Source: Gemmatimonadota bacterium (GTDB lineage Bacteria; Gemmatimonadota; Gemmatimonadetes; Gemmatimonadales; GWC2-71-9). Taken from it: a DNA stretch of 18,733 bases. Below, piece by piece: positions 1-6,526 of this stretch. The notes under the pieces are model-generated. The model had not been told where the DNA came from. It worked only from the letters and a program-made list of their open reading frames with translations, and did no database searches. Position 1 is the first letter of the stretch; the number at the start of each line of letters is the position of its first letter. Both the position numbers and the translations under genes were made by a program. Where the stretch lies: positions 1 to 18,733 of the forward strand of contig JAEHDT010000257.1 in NCBI GenBank assembly GCA_016880225.1. Reading direction: 5' to 3'.

Positions 1-3
1 TCG

Positions 4-102
4 GGCGGTCAGGCGGTCGGGCGGACAGGGAATCAGCGGCGTATTCCCCACCAAACCCCACAGGGCGGGTTCGGCAAAGTCCTTGCCGACCGCCTGACCG
101 CC
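4..102. repeat. 17-bp inverted repeat with nested hairpin downstream of the sulfurtransferase gene
   Basis: Bases 4-20 are the perfect reverse complement of 86-102 (17 bp, built of GCGGTC-like units), separated by 65 bases. A second hairpin lies at 71-89 with a 7-bp stem and the 5-base loop AGTCC; it shares bases 86-89 with the larger repeat, so the two structures exclude each other. They sit just beyond the stop of the sulfurtransferase gene and could help end its transcript, but there is no T-tract. Nothing else was recognised in bases 1-125. Confidence 0.6.
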
Positions 103-125
103 GGTCCGGCTGACCGCCGCCGTCC

Positions 126-977
126 TCATTCCGCTCCCTTCGCGATCGGCGCCCCGACGAGGTTCCCCCACTCCGTCCACGAGCCGTCGTAGTTGCGCAC
201 CTTCTTCACGCCGAGCAGGTACTTGAGCGCGAACCAGGTGTGGCTCGATCGCTCGCCGATACGGCAATAGGCGATCACTTCGTCCTTGCCGTCGATCACC
301 TTGGCGCCCTTGTAGAGCTGCAACAGCTCGTCGTACGGCTTGAACGTGCCGTCGGTCGCGACGGCCTGGCTCCAGGGAACGTTCTTCGCGCCGGGAATGT
401 GGCCGGGGCGCTGCGCCGTCTCGGTCATCCCGGGCGGCGCGATGATGTCCCCCACGAATTCGGGCTTCGAGCGCACGTCCACGAGCGCGGTCTTCTTGGC
501 CTTGAGCGCCTTCTCGACCTCGGGCCGCCGCGCGCGGATCGCCGCGTTCACCTTCTTCGGGACCGGATAGCTCGTCGCCTTGACGCTCGCACGCTCCGTG
601 ACGAGCGGCCGCCCCTCAGCCACCCACTTGGCGCGGCCGCCGTTCATGAGCTTCGCGTTGGTGTGGCCGTAGAGCTGCAGCAGCCAGAAGGCGAACGCGG
701 CGAACCAGTTGTTGTTGTCGCCGTACAGCACGACCGTGGTCTTGGGCGTGAGGCCGGCGTCCGAGAGCAGTTTCGCGAAGGCCTGCTTGTCGGGGATGTC
801 GCGGCGCACGGGATCGTTCAGCTGCGACTGCCAGTTCCAGCCGACCGCGCCGGCGATGTGCCCGGAATCGTACGCGGTCGTGTCGACGTCCACTTCGATC
901 AGCCGGAGCCCCGCATCGGTGCGGTGCGCCGCGACCCACTCAGTGGATACGAGCACGTCGGGATGCGCGTAAGCCAC
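126..977 (-). CDS. Two-domain rhodanese-type sulfurtransferase (thiosulfate/3-mercaptopyruvate sulfurtransferase)
   Basis: This 283-aa protein has the length and two tandem rhodanese domains of the SseA/TST family, which move sulfane sulfur from thiosulfate or 3-mercaptopyruvate to an acceptor such as cyanide or a thiol. The N-terminal domain (about residues 8-125) has no active-site cysteine, as is usual. The C-terminal domain carries the active loop CRIGERS with Cys238. The CRxGxR[S/T] form favours thiosulfate over mercaptopyruvate; this is family knowledge, not proof. The GTG start at 977 is chosen because GGAGG lies 5 nt upstream; a TTG at 989 runs into that same Shine-Dalgarno. There is no signal peptide, so it should be cytoplasmic. 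It follows an Rrf2 regulator gene on the same strand, with a palindrome in between, which suggests control by iron-sulfur or sulfur status. Confidence 0.9.
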   Translation of the reverse strand: MAYAHPDVLVSTEWVAAHRTDAGLRLIEVDVDTTAYDSGHIAGAVGWNWQSQLNDPVRRDIPDKQAFAKLLSDAGLTPKTTVVLYGDNNNWFAAFAFWLLQLYGHTNAKLMNGGRAKWVAEGRPLVTERASVKATSYPVPKKVNAAIRARRPEVEKALKAKKTALVDVRSKPEFVGDIIAPPGMTETAQRPGHIPGAKNVPWSQAVATDGTFKPYDELLQLYKGAKVIDGKDEVIAYCRIGERSSHTWFALKYLLGVKKVRNYDGSWTEWGNLVGAPIAKGAE

Positions 978-996
978 GCGTGCCTCCAATCAAGTT

Positions 997-1021
997 AAAC
1001 CCGACAGCGCGAGTCGGGTTT
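997..1021 (-). promoter_or_regulatory. 25-nt perfect palindrome upstream of the sulfurtransferase gene; candidate Rrf2 operator or 5'-UTR hairpin
   Basis: Bases 997-1005 (AAACCCGAC) pair with 1013-1021 (GTCGGGTTT) around a 7-base centre. The palindrome lies about 20 nt upstream of the GTG start and directly after the Rrf2 gene. The A/T flank followed by CC and, on the other arm, GG followed by T/A resembles the general form of IscR type-2 sites, but the centre is wider. On the minus strand no T-run follows it, so it is a poor terminator. Operator function is inferred. Confidence 0.45.
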
Positions 1022-1027
1022 CAGTTG

Positions 1028-1062
1028 AAAAAAAACAAACGGGACGGCGGGACTAGTTCCCG
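1028..1062 (-). terminator. Possible intrinsic terminator of the Rrf2 gene
   Basis: Read on the minus strand, CGGGA (1062-1058), overlapping the end of the Rrf2 gene, can pair with TCCCG (1044-1040). This is followed at once by TTTG and then eight T (1035-1028). The stem is only 5 bp and the loop 13 nt, so the call rests mostly on the T-run. Confidence 0.4.
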
Positions 1063-1505
1063 GCCAGGACCCCGGCGATCTGGTAGAGTGCAGGCTCGTC
1101 GTGCGTCAGGTCCGCGAGCGAGACGCTGGCCAACAGATCGTTGATCCGTTGTTCCAGCATTCGCCACACCGGCCGGATGCTGCACGACGCCTCCGGACTA
1201 CATCGCTGGGGATCGACGGGATGGAGATCGCAGTTGACTTCGAAGGTGACGTGCTCCGAGGCCTCGATGACGTCCTTGACGCTGATGGCCTGGGGCTCGC
1301 GGGCGAGGTGGTAGCCGCCCTTGGCGCCGCGAACCGATTCGACCAGGCCGGCGCGACGCAGGCGCAGCAGGATCTGCTCGACGTAATCGTGGGGCAACCG
1401 CTCCTGCTCGGCGAGCTCGCGCGCGGCTACCGGCCCCTGCCCCGCGCGCTTCGCGAGGTTCAGGGAAACGATCAGTCCATACTCGGCCCAGGTTGTGACG
1501 CGCAT
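1053..1505 (-). CDS. Rrf2/IscR-type iron-sulfur transcriptional regulator
   Basis: This 150-aa protein has the Rrf2 layout: an N-terminal winged helix (about residues 1-70, with the wing motif SVRGAKGGYHLAR), a dimerisation helix, and a cysteine cluster C92-x9-C102-x5-C108 that would bind an Fe-S cluster. IscR uses three cysteines in the same place, starting also at 92, but with x5 spacing in both gaps, so this is a related subtype rather than clear IscR. The start at 1505 gives MRVTTWAEYG; longer in-frame starts overlap the upstream gene and look non-native. No Shine-Dalgarno is present, but a promoter with its -10 box 7 nt from the ATG suggests a leaderless mRNA. The likely target is the adjacent sulfurtransferase gene. 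Confidence 0.9.
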   Translation of the reverse strand: MRVTTWAEYGLIVSLNLAKRAGQGPVAARELAEQERLPHDYVEQILLRLRRAGLVESVRGAKGGYHLAREPQAISVKDVIEASEHVTFEVNCDLHPVDPQRCSPEASCSIRPVWRMLEQRINDLLASVSLADLTHDEPALYQIAGVLAGN

Positions 1506-1512
1506 GGGACTT

Positions 1513-1541
1513 AATATGCGAGAAGGACTTCCGGGATTCAA
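1513..1541 (-). promoter_or_regulatory. Sigma-70-like promoter of the Rrf2 gene, probably leaderless
   Basis: On the minus strand TTGAAT (1541-1536) is followed after exactly 17 nt by CATATT (1518-1513), and the ATG begins 7 nt later at 1505. Transcription would therefore start at or next to the A of the start codon. The -35 box overlaps the stop codon of the preceding gene. Confidence 0.55.
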
Positions 1542-2578
1542 TGGGCGGGCTGCACCCCGCCGATCCGCGGGCTCAGGCTCGCCCCCAGCTGCACCCCGAA
1601 CACGTTCTCGCCGGAGTTCCGCTGCAGCCAAAGCAGGCGCCCGTTGACGTTCCACATCAGCCCACCCCCGTAGATGTCGGCGCCGAGGCCACCGTGCGCT
1701 CCCTGGGCGATGCCCCGGTCGGGGCCCTGGGTGTACACGCCGGCGAGCAGCAGTCCGGCTTCCGCGTACACCCGCCCCCAGGACGGCCGGACGGACGCTT
1801 CGTAGCCCGGTGCGAACAGGACGGCGCTCTCATCGCAGCCCGACGATGGGCAGCCGGCGGTGATCCGGACCGGGGCCCAGTCAATCTGGACCGAGACGGT
1901 GCCCGCTTTCTTGGTGTCGCGGCGGAATCGGGCACCGACAAAAGGAGAGCGCCCGCGGAGCGAGCCCGAGATGGGGATGAAGTAGCTCGCCGCCGGGCCC
2001 ACGGTTCCTTCGAGGAACTCCCCCTGGCGAAAGGAGCCGAATGCCACGGAGGCGTTCGCCACCGCTTCGAGCCCCTGAATCTGACTTCCCGGGACCTCGA
2101 GGAACCGCGCGGCGACCGTCGCGGCCGCCGCACGACCGGCGTTGATCCGGATCCCGAGCCCGAAGGCGAGCGCCAGCTGGCTCGTCGCCGAGCCGGTCGC
2201 GGTGCAGGTGATGACGAGGCAGACGGAGTCGATCTCGGTGACGCGCGCGAGCCCGAGGGCGGTCAGCGCGAAGGGGGCGACGACGCCCCGGGCGCCCACC
2301 GGATAGTAGTACGAGTCGAGTCCGTACAGCGTGAGACGCCGGACCCCGTGGTTGGTGGAAAGATCGGTGTAGCGGGCGATGGTGACGCCCGTCTCGCTCT
2401 CGTCGCCGGTGATGAGACCGAGCGATCCGCCATACGATGGGAAGCTGTGCCCCGCTCCGGAGAGATCCTCCAGAGTGACAGTCGAGTAGGTCGGGCCGAG
2501 CCGGATTCTACGCTGCGCCGGCGCGGATGCAGCGCCGACGAGCAACAGCGTCGAGACCAGCGGGAGGGTTATCCGCAT
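1538..2578 (-). CDS. Secreted protein of unknown function, probably an outer-membrane beta-barrel
   Basis: I do not recognise a named family in this 346-aa protein. Residues 1-22 form a signal peptide (positively charged start, Leu/Val-rich core, AxA-type end). The rest is rich in Gly, Ser and alternating hydrophobic and polar residues with many aromatic positions, such as LTLYGLDSYYYPVG, as seen in outer-membrane barrels. Two short cysteine pairs (CLVITC and CPSSGC) could form disulfides outside the cytoplasm. The ATG at 2578 lacks a Shine-Dalgarno; a TATCCG sequence (2591-2586) lies 7 nt upstream and could be a weak -10 box of a leaderless transcript. The gene is followed after 32 nt by the Rrf2 gene, which has its own promoter. 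Confidence 0.75.
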   Translation of the reverse strand: MRITLPLVSTLLLVGAASAPAQRRIRLGPTYSTVTLEDLSGAGHSFPSYGGSLGLITGDESETGVTIARYTDLSTNHGVRRLTLYGLDSYYYPVGARGVVAPFALTALGLARVTEIDSVCLVITCTATGSATSQLALAFGLGIRINAGRAAAATVAARFLEVPGSQIQGLEAVANASVAFGSFRQGEFLEGTVGPAASYFIPISGSLRGRSPFVGARFRRDTKKAGTVSVQIDWAPVRITAGCPSSGCDESAVLFAPGYEASVRPSWGRVYAEAGLLLAGVYTQGPDRGIAQGAHGGLGADIYGGGLMWNVNGRLLWLQRNSGENVFGVQLGASLSPRIGGVQPAH

Positions 2579-2648
2579 ACAGCAACGGATAACGACCGCG
2601 AGGGGCCGGATTCGGTGACTGGAATCACGACCCCCCGCGTGACGCGCG

Positions 2649-3065
2649 CTACTTGATCAGCAGCCCGATCAACAGTCCTGCGACGTTGATGCGCACGAGC
2701 CAGGCCCAGAACATCGCCATGTGTAGCGGCCGCGCCTTGGCGTACCACACGCCGCTCCCGATCGTCGCGAGGGCAATGGTGGGCAGCCAGAGGACGGTCG
2801 CGAACTCCATGCCCGCGAGCGCCCCGCCCCCCTGCACCCAGAGACTGCCGCGGAGACGCGCGTAGAGAAAGGCGAGCAGCACCCCGAAGACGAGACTCAG
2901 GACGGCGGACTTGGCGAGCGCGGGACCCATGAACTTCTTCATCTCGTCGGGCGACATGGGCGTCACGAAGGCGTCCAGTCCCTTGGTGAAGACCTTGCCC
3001 CACATGACGTAGTCGGACACGTAGGCGCCGACTCCGCCGATCAAACCTGCGACGATCCAGCTCAT
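2649..3065 (-). CDS. Small integral membrane protein, DUF1761-like
   Basis: This 138-aa protein has about four hydrophobic segments (roughly residues 3-22, 50-68, 80-103 and 115-137) and no signal peptide. Its arrangement (an N-terminal glycine-rich helix, a short loop with a charged MSPDEMKKFM stretch, then three further helices) resembles small DUF1761-type membrane proteins, but this assignment is tentative and no function is known. The ATG at 3065 is preceded by GAGGAGG. It lies 52 nt downstream of the aspartase gene on the same strand and may be cotranscribed with it. Confidence 0.75.
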   Translation of the reverse strand: MSWIVAGLIGGVGAYVSDYVMWGKVFTKGLDAFVTPMSPDEMKKFMGPALAKSAVLSLVFGVLLAFLYARLRGSLWVQGGGALAGMEFATVLWLPTIALATIGSGVWYAKARPLHMAMFWAWLVRINVAGLLIGLLIK

Positions 3066-3117
3066 GCGCGCTCCTCCTCAGGAAAGGGTGTGCCCTGCCC
3101 GACCGCCCGTCTCGCGC

Positions 3118-4527
3118 CTATTTGTCGCGCCGCCCCGGTACCCCGAGCTCGGTCATGGCGGCGAGATCCAACACTTCCTCCAGATCTTTGCCCTTGAGGA
3201 TCCCCTTCTCGATCACGAGTTGCCGCACGGTGACATTCTTCGCGACGGCCTCCTTCGCGAGCTTCGCGGCCTCGGCATACCCGATCTTGGGCGCGAGCGC
3301 CGTCACCAGCGCCGGGCTGCGCTCCAGCCAATGCGCGCACTGCGCCGGGTCGGCTTCGATCCCCGCGACACACCGCTCCGCGAAGACGCGCGAGGCGTTG
3401 GTGAGAATCAGCATCGTGAACAAGAGATTGTGGGCGATCACGGGCATCATGACGTTGAGCTCGAGCTGCCCGGCCTCCGCCGCCGCCGCGATCGTGACGT
3501 CGTTCCCGAGCACCTGGTAGCACACCATGTTGACCATCTCGGCGATCGACGGGTTCACCTTGCCCGGCATGATGCTCGAGCCGGGCTGGACCGCCGGGAG
3601 CACGATCTCGGCGATCCCAGTGCGCGGCCCCGAGGCGAGCAACCGGAGGTCGCTTGCGATCTTGCCCAGCTCGATCGCGTAACCGCGCAGGGCTCCCGAG
3701 AACGCCGCCGCGTCTCCCATCGACTGCATCAGCTGGACCCGGTCCCGCCCTTCGCGCAGCTCGAGGCCGGTGATGGCCCGGAGCTGCGTCACCATCAGCG
3801 CCGGGTACGCGGGTTCGGCATTCAGGCCCGTCCCGACGGCCGTGCCGCCGATGCCCAGCTCGCGGAGCGCATCCGCCGCCTGGGCGATCCGTTCCCGGCT
3901 CCGCTCGATCGTGTGTCCGTACGCAGTGAACTCCTGCCCGAGACGGATCGGCGTCGCATCCTGGAGGTGCGTCCGGCCCGACTTGAGGATCTTGTCGAAC
4001 GCGTCGCCCTTCGCCCGGAAGGCGCGCCCCACGCCGTCCAGGGCGTCGAGCAGCGCCGGAAGCTCCGCCAGCGCGGCGAGGCGGATCGCGGTGGGGATCA
4101 CGTCGTTTGTGGACTGAGCCATGTTGACGTGGTCGTTCGGATGCACCGGGCGGTACTCGCCGCGCCGTCCCCCCAGCAGCTCGTTCGCGCGGTTGGCGAG
4201 CACCTCGTTACAGTTCATGTGGTGTGAGGTCCCCGCGCCCGCCTGGTAGGGGTCGATCACGAACTGGTCGCGGTGCTGTCCGGCGAGTACTTCGTCGGCC
4301 GCCCGCACGATGGCGTCGGCGACCTTCGCGTCGAGGCGTCCGGTTTGCTTGTGCGTGAGCGCGGCGGCTTTCTTGATGCGGACGACGGCGTCGACGAACG
4401 GGGCGAGCGGCAGCTGGCGGGAGATGGGGAAGTTCCGGCGGGCTCGCTCGGTCTGGATCCCGTAGAGCGCATCGGCGGGAACCGGCAGCTCGCCCAGGGG
4501 ATCACGCTCGATGCGGGTCGCGCTCAT
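3118..4527 (-). CDS. aspA: Aspartate ammonia-lyase (aspartase/fumarase superfamily)
   Basis: This 469-aa cytoplasmic enzyme should deaminate L-aspartate to fumarate and ammonia. The superfamily signature GSSIMPGKVN is at 316-325, with the catalytic Ser in the flexible loop at about 318. Substrate-site residues Thr100, Ser139-Thr140-Asn141, Thr186-His187, Lys323 and Asn325 fall one position before the Bacillus AspB numbering I recall. The N-terminal ALYGIQTERARRNFPIS also reads as aspartase rather than fumarase C, though fumarase cannot be fully excluded. The start at 4527 gives the usual family N-terminus; an in-frame ATG at 4581 would add 18 unlikely residues and overlap the divergent cupin start. 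GGAGG lies only 2 nt before the ATG, closer than normal. It is divergent from the cupin gene with only 52 nt between them. Confidence 0.9.
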   Translation of the reverse strand: MSATRIERDPLGELPVPADALYGIQTERARRNFPISRQLPLAPFVDAVVRIKKAAALTHKQTGRLDAKVADAIVRAADEVLAGQHRDQFVIDPYQAGAGTSHHMNCNEVLANRANELLGGRRGEYRPVHPNDHVNMAQSTNDVIPTAIRLAALAELPALLDALDGVGRAFRAKGDAFDKILKSGRTHLQDATPIRLGQEFTAYGHTIERSRERIAQAADALRELGIGGTAVGTGLNAEPAYPALMVTQLRAITGLELREGRDRVQLMQSMGDAAAFSGALRGYAIELGKIASDLRLLASGPRTGIAEIVLPAVQPGSSIMPGKVNPSIAEMVNMVCYQVLGNDVTIAAAAEAGQLELNVMMPVIAHNLLFTMLILTNASRVFAERCVAGIEADPAQCAHWLERSPALVTALAPKIGYAEAAKLAKEAVAKNVTVRQLVIEKGILKGKDLEEVLDLAAMTELGVPGRRDK

Positions 4528-4579
4528 CGCCTCCGTCCGTTCGGGTACGGCGCCGTCGGTCTCGAGCCAGGAATCGCCC

Positions 4580-4912
4580 ATGGATACGCTAGACCTGCTG
4601 CAGCGGCTGTCCGAGCGGGCCCAGTTCTCGGCGGCCAAGATGACGAAGATCGAGTGCTTCCGCTCGGAGCGGCTGCTCGTCGGCCTGAATTGCTTCGAGC
4701 CGGGGCAGGAGCAAAGGGTGCACGCCCATACGGGCGCCGACAAATTCTATTTGGTTGTGAGCGGAAAGGCGAGGTTTGCCGTCGGAGACCGGACCATCGA
4801 GGCGCAGGCGGGCGACCTGGTCCTGGCCCCAGCGGGCGTGCCACACGGCGTCGAGAGGGCATTCGAGCGCACTATCGCGCTCGTCGCGATCGCTCCCGCG
4901 CCGGGCGCCTAG
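4580..4912 (+). CDS. Small single-domain cupin protein
   Basis: This 110-aa protein is a single cupin barrel. Motif 1 contains His48-Ala-His50 (EQRVHAHTGADKFYLVVSGKARF) and motif 2 contains AGDLVLAPAGVPHGV with His89. Three histidines are available for a metal, but Lys55 occupies the place of the usual glutamate, so metal binding may be altered. The substrate cannot be predicted. The ATG at 4580 is chosen because the cupin fold starts soon after it; an in-frame start at 4511 would overlap the aspartase gene. It is the only plus-strand gene between two minus-strand blocks and ends 3 nt from the stop of the AhpD-like gene. Confidence 0.85.
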   Translation: MDTLDLLQRLSERAQFSAAKMTKIECFRSERLLVGLNCFEPGQEQRVHAHTGADKFYLVVSGKARFAVGDRTIEAQAGDLVLAPAGVPHGVERAFERTIALVAIAPAPGA

Positions 4913-4915
4913 CCG

Positions 4916-5458
4916 CTAGCGCGTCGGTTCGACTCTCAGGCTGTCGTTGAACCGATTGAAGTACTCGGTCATCCCGATGACCAGAGTGATCTCGACGATC
5001 TGCCCGTCGTCCCAGGCCGCTCGCAGTCGGCCGTACAGCTCGTCCGTGACGTCGTGCCCGGAGCGATGGATCACGTCAGCGTAGTCGAGCGCCACGCGCC
5101 AGCCCGGCTCGAGCCGTTCGACGAGCTCGGGTCCGGGGCCGTCCTGAATCGCCTCGACCAGCTCCGCGCTCGCGCCCTTCTGTCTCGCCAAGACAGTATG
5201 TGAGTTGAGTCAATAGCGACAGCGGCTCTTGTGCGAGATCCGCACCCACAGGAGCTCCTTGAGGAGCGGCGGGACGGTACCCTCGCCCATGACGGTGCGA
5301 AAGTGCGCGATCATGGTCTTCAGGTGGGCCGGCCGCAGCGCCACGGTGCGGAACATGTTGGGGATGTTGCCCCGCTCGCGCAGATACGTCTCGAAAATCG
5401 GCCGGACCTCGGGTGCGGCTTCGGCCGGCGTGAGTGGCGCGATGCGCGGTACCGTCAT
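4916..5458 (-). CDS. AhpD-like (carboxymuconolactone decarboxylase family) selenoprotein with a CxxU active site
   Basis: Reading through the in-frame TGA at 5212-5210 gives one 180-aa protein with Sec at residue 83. The N-terminal half (IFETYLRERGNIPNMFRTVA, then LLKELLWVRIS) and the C-terminal half (LNSHTVLARQKGAS, ending in the ITLVIGMTEYFNRFND helix) are both typical of AhpD/peroxidase-related proteins and lie in the same frame. Glu68, Cys80, Sec83 and His87 have exactly the spacing of AhpD Glu118, Cys130, Cys133 and His137 of M. tuberculosis, so Sec replaces the peroxide-reactive cysteine. The expected role is peroxide reduction or a dithiol adaptor function in the cytoplasm. The ATG at 5458 has a strong GGGGGGA Shine-Dalgarno and overlaps the flippase stop (ATGA). 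A SECIS-like hairpin follows the TGA. A nonsense mutation is the alternative but would have to hit the catalytic codon by chance. Confidence 0.85.
5180..5212 (-). promoter_or_regulatory. Sec UGA codon and candidate bacterial SECIS hairpin in the AhpD-like gene
   Basis: The TGA at 5212-5210 is followed after 13 nt by CTGTCT (5196-5191), the loop TGGCG (5190-5186) and AGACAG (5185-5180), a perfect 6-bp stem. The loop begins 19 nt after the UGA and has G at its second position. This fits the published bacterial rules: apical loop about 16-37 nt from the UGA, small loop, and G in its first two positions. Confidence 0.75.
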
Positions 5459-6330
5459 GTCGCTTCCCCCCTTCGCTTGCCCCAACCGACTTTGAACAAC
5501 TGGACGGCCGCGCGGTAGCCCACCGACCGCACCAGGACGTAGGCGCCCAACACGGTGAGCAACACCGCCGTGTAGAACCGCCACAGCAGGAGGACGGTTA
5601 CCTGGCGCCCCCCAAAATCCCCCGCGAATCCGTTCAGGAACACCACCTCGAGTCCGCCCCCACCCGAGGGCAGCGGCACGACGAGGGGTGCGTGAATCAG
5701 CGCGAGCGAGCCGAAGAACATCTGGCTGAACGGCGGTGGGTCCGGAGTGCCAAGGGCGAGGGCCGGGAGAATCAGCGCGCGGGCCACCACGCTGATCACC
5801 GTCAGGAACGCGCCGGCGCCGAGCGCCCACCAGGGGGCGCGGCGCACGTGCGCCCAGGCCACACGCCATTGGCGGCGGACCCGATGGCGCACGAAGCCGG
5901 CGCGCGCCAATCGCTGCAGCAGGTACACCGTCACGAGCACCAGCAGCGCGATGATCTCGATGATCACGAGCTCTCCCGCCCGGTGGCGGTGCAGCCAGCT
6001 ACGCGCCGCGTCGCGCCAATCGGGTACGTAGTACGCGACGAGCGCCGCTCCCGCGATGAGAAACACGGGCCATTCGGAGGCGACCTCCACGCCGATCGCG
6101 ACGATCCCTGTGACCGGCCGCAAGCCCGCCTCGGCGAGCCCGAGGAAGCGAGCCGGTTCGCCGCCCAGGCGATTGGGCGTCAGCTGCGACGCCGCCTCGC
6201 CGTACAGGTTCAGCCGGAACGCGTCGCCGAACGAGAGCCGTCCTCCCGCGGTCCACGCGGCCAACTGGATCCGCCACGCGCGGACCACGCAGTCGATGGC
6301 GAGCAGCACCAGGGAAAGGAGGTGGCCCAC
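5455..6330 (-). CDS. Integral membrane protein of the UPF0104 / lysylphosphatidylglycerol synthase membrane-domain (flippase-like) family
   Basis: This 291-aa protein has about seven hydrophobic segments and two motifs of the UPF0104 family: LTPNRLGGEPARFLGL near residue 45, and PLPSGGGGLEVVFLNGFA near residue 215, the glycine-rich re-entrant region. Members act as lipid flippases or as the membrane half of MprF. Here the catalytic aminoacyl-transfer domain is absent, so lipid or polyprenyl-lipid translocation is the most that can be suggested. The GTG at 6330, 7 nt after the zinc-ribbon stop, is the first sensible start; reading further upstream gives only out-of-frame shadow of the two preceding genes. 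No clear Shine-Dalgarno is seen, so translation is probably coupled. It overlaps the AhpD-like start by 4 nt. Confidence 0.8.
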   Translation of the reverse strand: MGHLLSLVLLAIDCVVRAWRIQLAAWTAGGRLSFGDAFRLNLYGEAASQLTPNRLGGEPARFLGLAEAGLRPVTGIVAIGVEVASEWPVFLIAGAALVAYYVPDWRDAARSWLHRHRAGELVIIEIIALLVLVTVYLLQRLARAGFVRHRVRRQWRVAWAHVRRAPWWALGAGAFLTVISVVARALILPALALGTPDPPPFSQMFFGSLALIHAPLVVPLPSGGGGLEVVFLNGFAGDFGGRQVTVLLLWRFYTAVLLTVLGAYVLVRSVGYRAAVQLFKVGWGKRRGEAT

Positions 6331-6337
6331 GCCGGTG

Positions 6338-6526
6338 TCAGTCGGAGCAGTCGCCCAGCGGGTAGATGAAGCCGCAGTTCGGGCAGGGGTTCTTGCAGCC
6401 CCACGGCTTGGGCCGCACCTCCGCCCCGCACCGTTGGCACGCAGGCCGCGGCCTAGCCGAGGCGGTGGCCGCCGGTGAGGAAGGGGTTGGTGCGACGCTC
6501 GTGTCCGATGGTGGTTTCCGGTCCAT
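6338..6526 (-). CDS. Small zinc-ribbon protein
   Basis: This 62-aa protein has a low-complexity Ser/Pro/Ala N-terminus (residues 1-28) and a compact C-terminal cysteine-rich module: C30-x2-C33, C44-x3-C48-x2-C51 and a final C60 in the ending PLGDCSD. The two CxxC pairs would bind one zinc, or possibly iron as in rubredoxin-like knuckles. The sequence RPKPWGCKNPCPNCGF is clearly under protein-level constraint. The only in-frame start is ATG 6526, which makes a 74-nt overlap with the end of the hydrolase gene, so the Pro/Ser-rich N-terminus is partly dictated by the other frame. I do not know its function. Confidence 0.7.
   Translation of the reverse strand: MDRKPPSDTSVAPTPSSPAATASARPRPACQRCGAEVRPKPWGCKNPCPNCGFIYPLGDCSD

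Noticed and set aside
1..125. CRISPR-like array from the GCGGTC repeats
   Set aside because: The repeats are short, irregular and not separated by uniform spacers.
997..1021. Palindrome as the intrinsic terminator of the Rrf2 gene
   Set aside because: On the minus strand the T-run comes before, not after, this hairpin; the structure at 1028-1062 fits a terminator better.
4916..5869. AhpD-like gene read as two separate genes or as a pseudogene
   Set aside because: Both halves are in the same frame, the single TGA falls exactly on a catalytic Cys codon, the flanking codons match the family, and a SECIS-like stem follows. The ORF portion upstream of 5458 is a shadow of the flippase gene.
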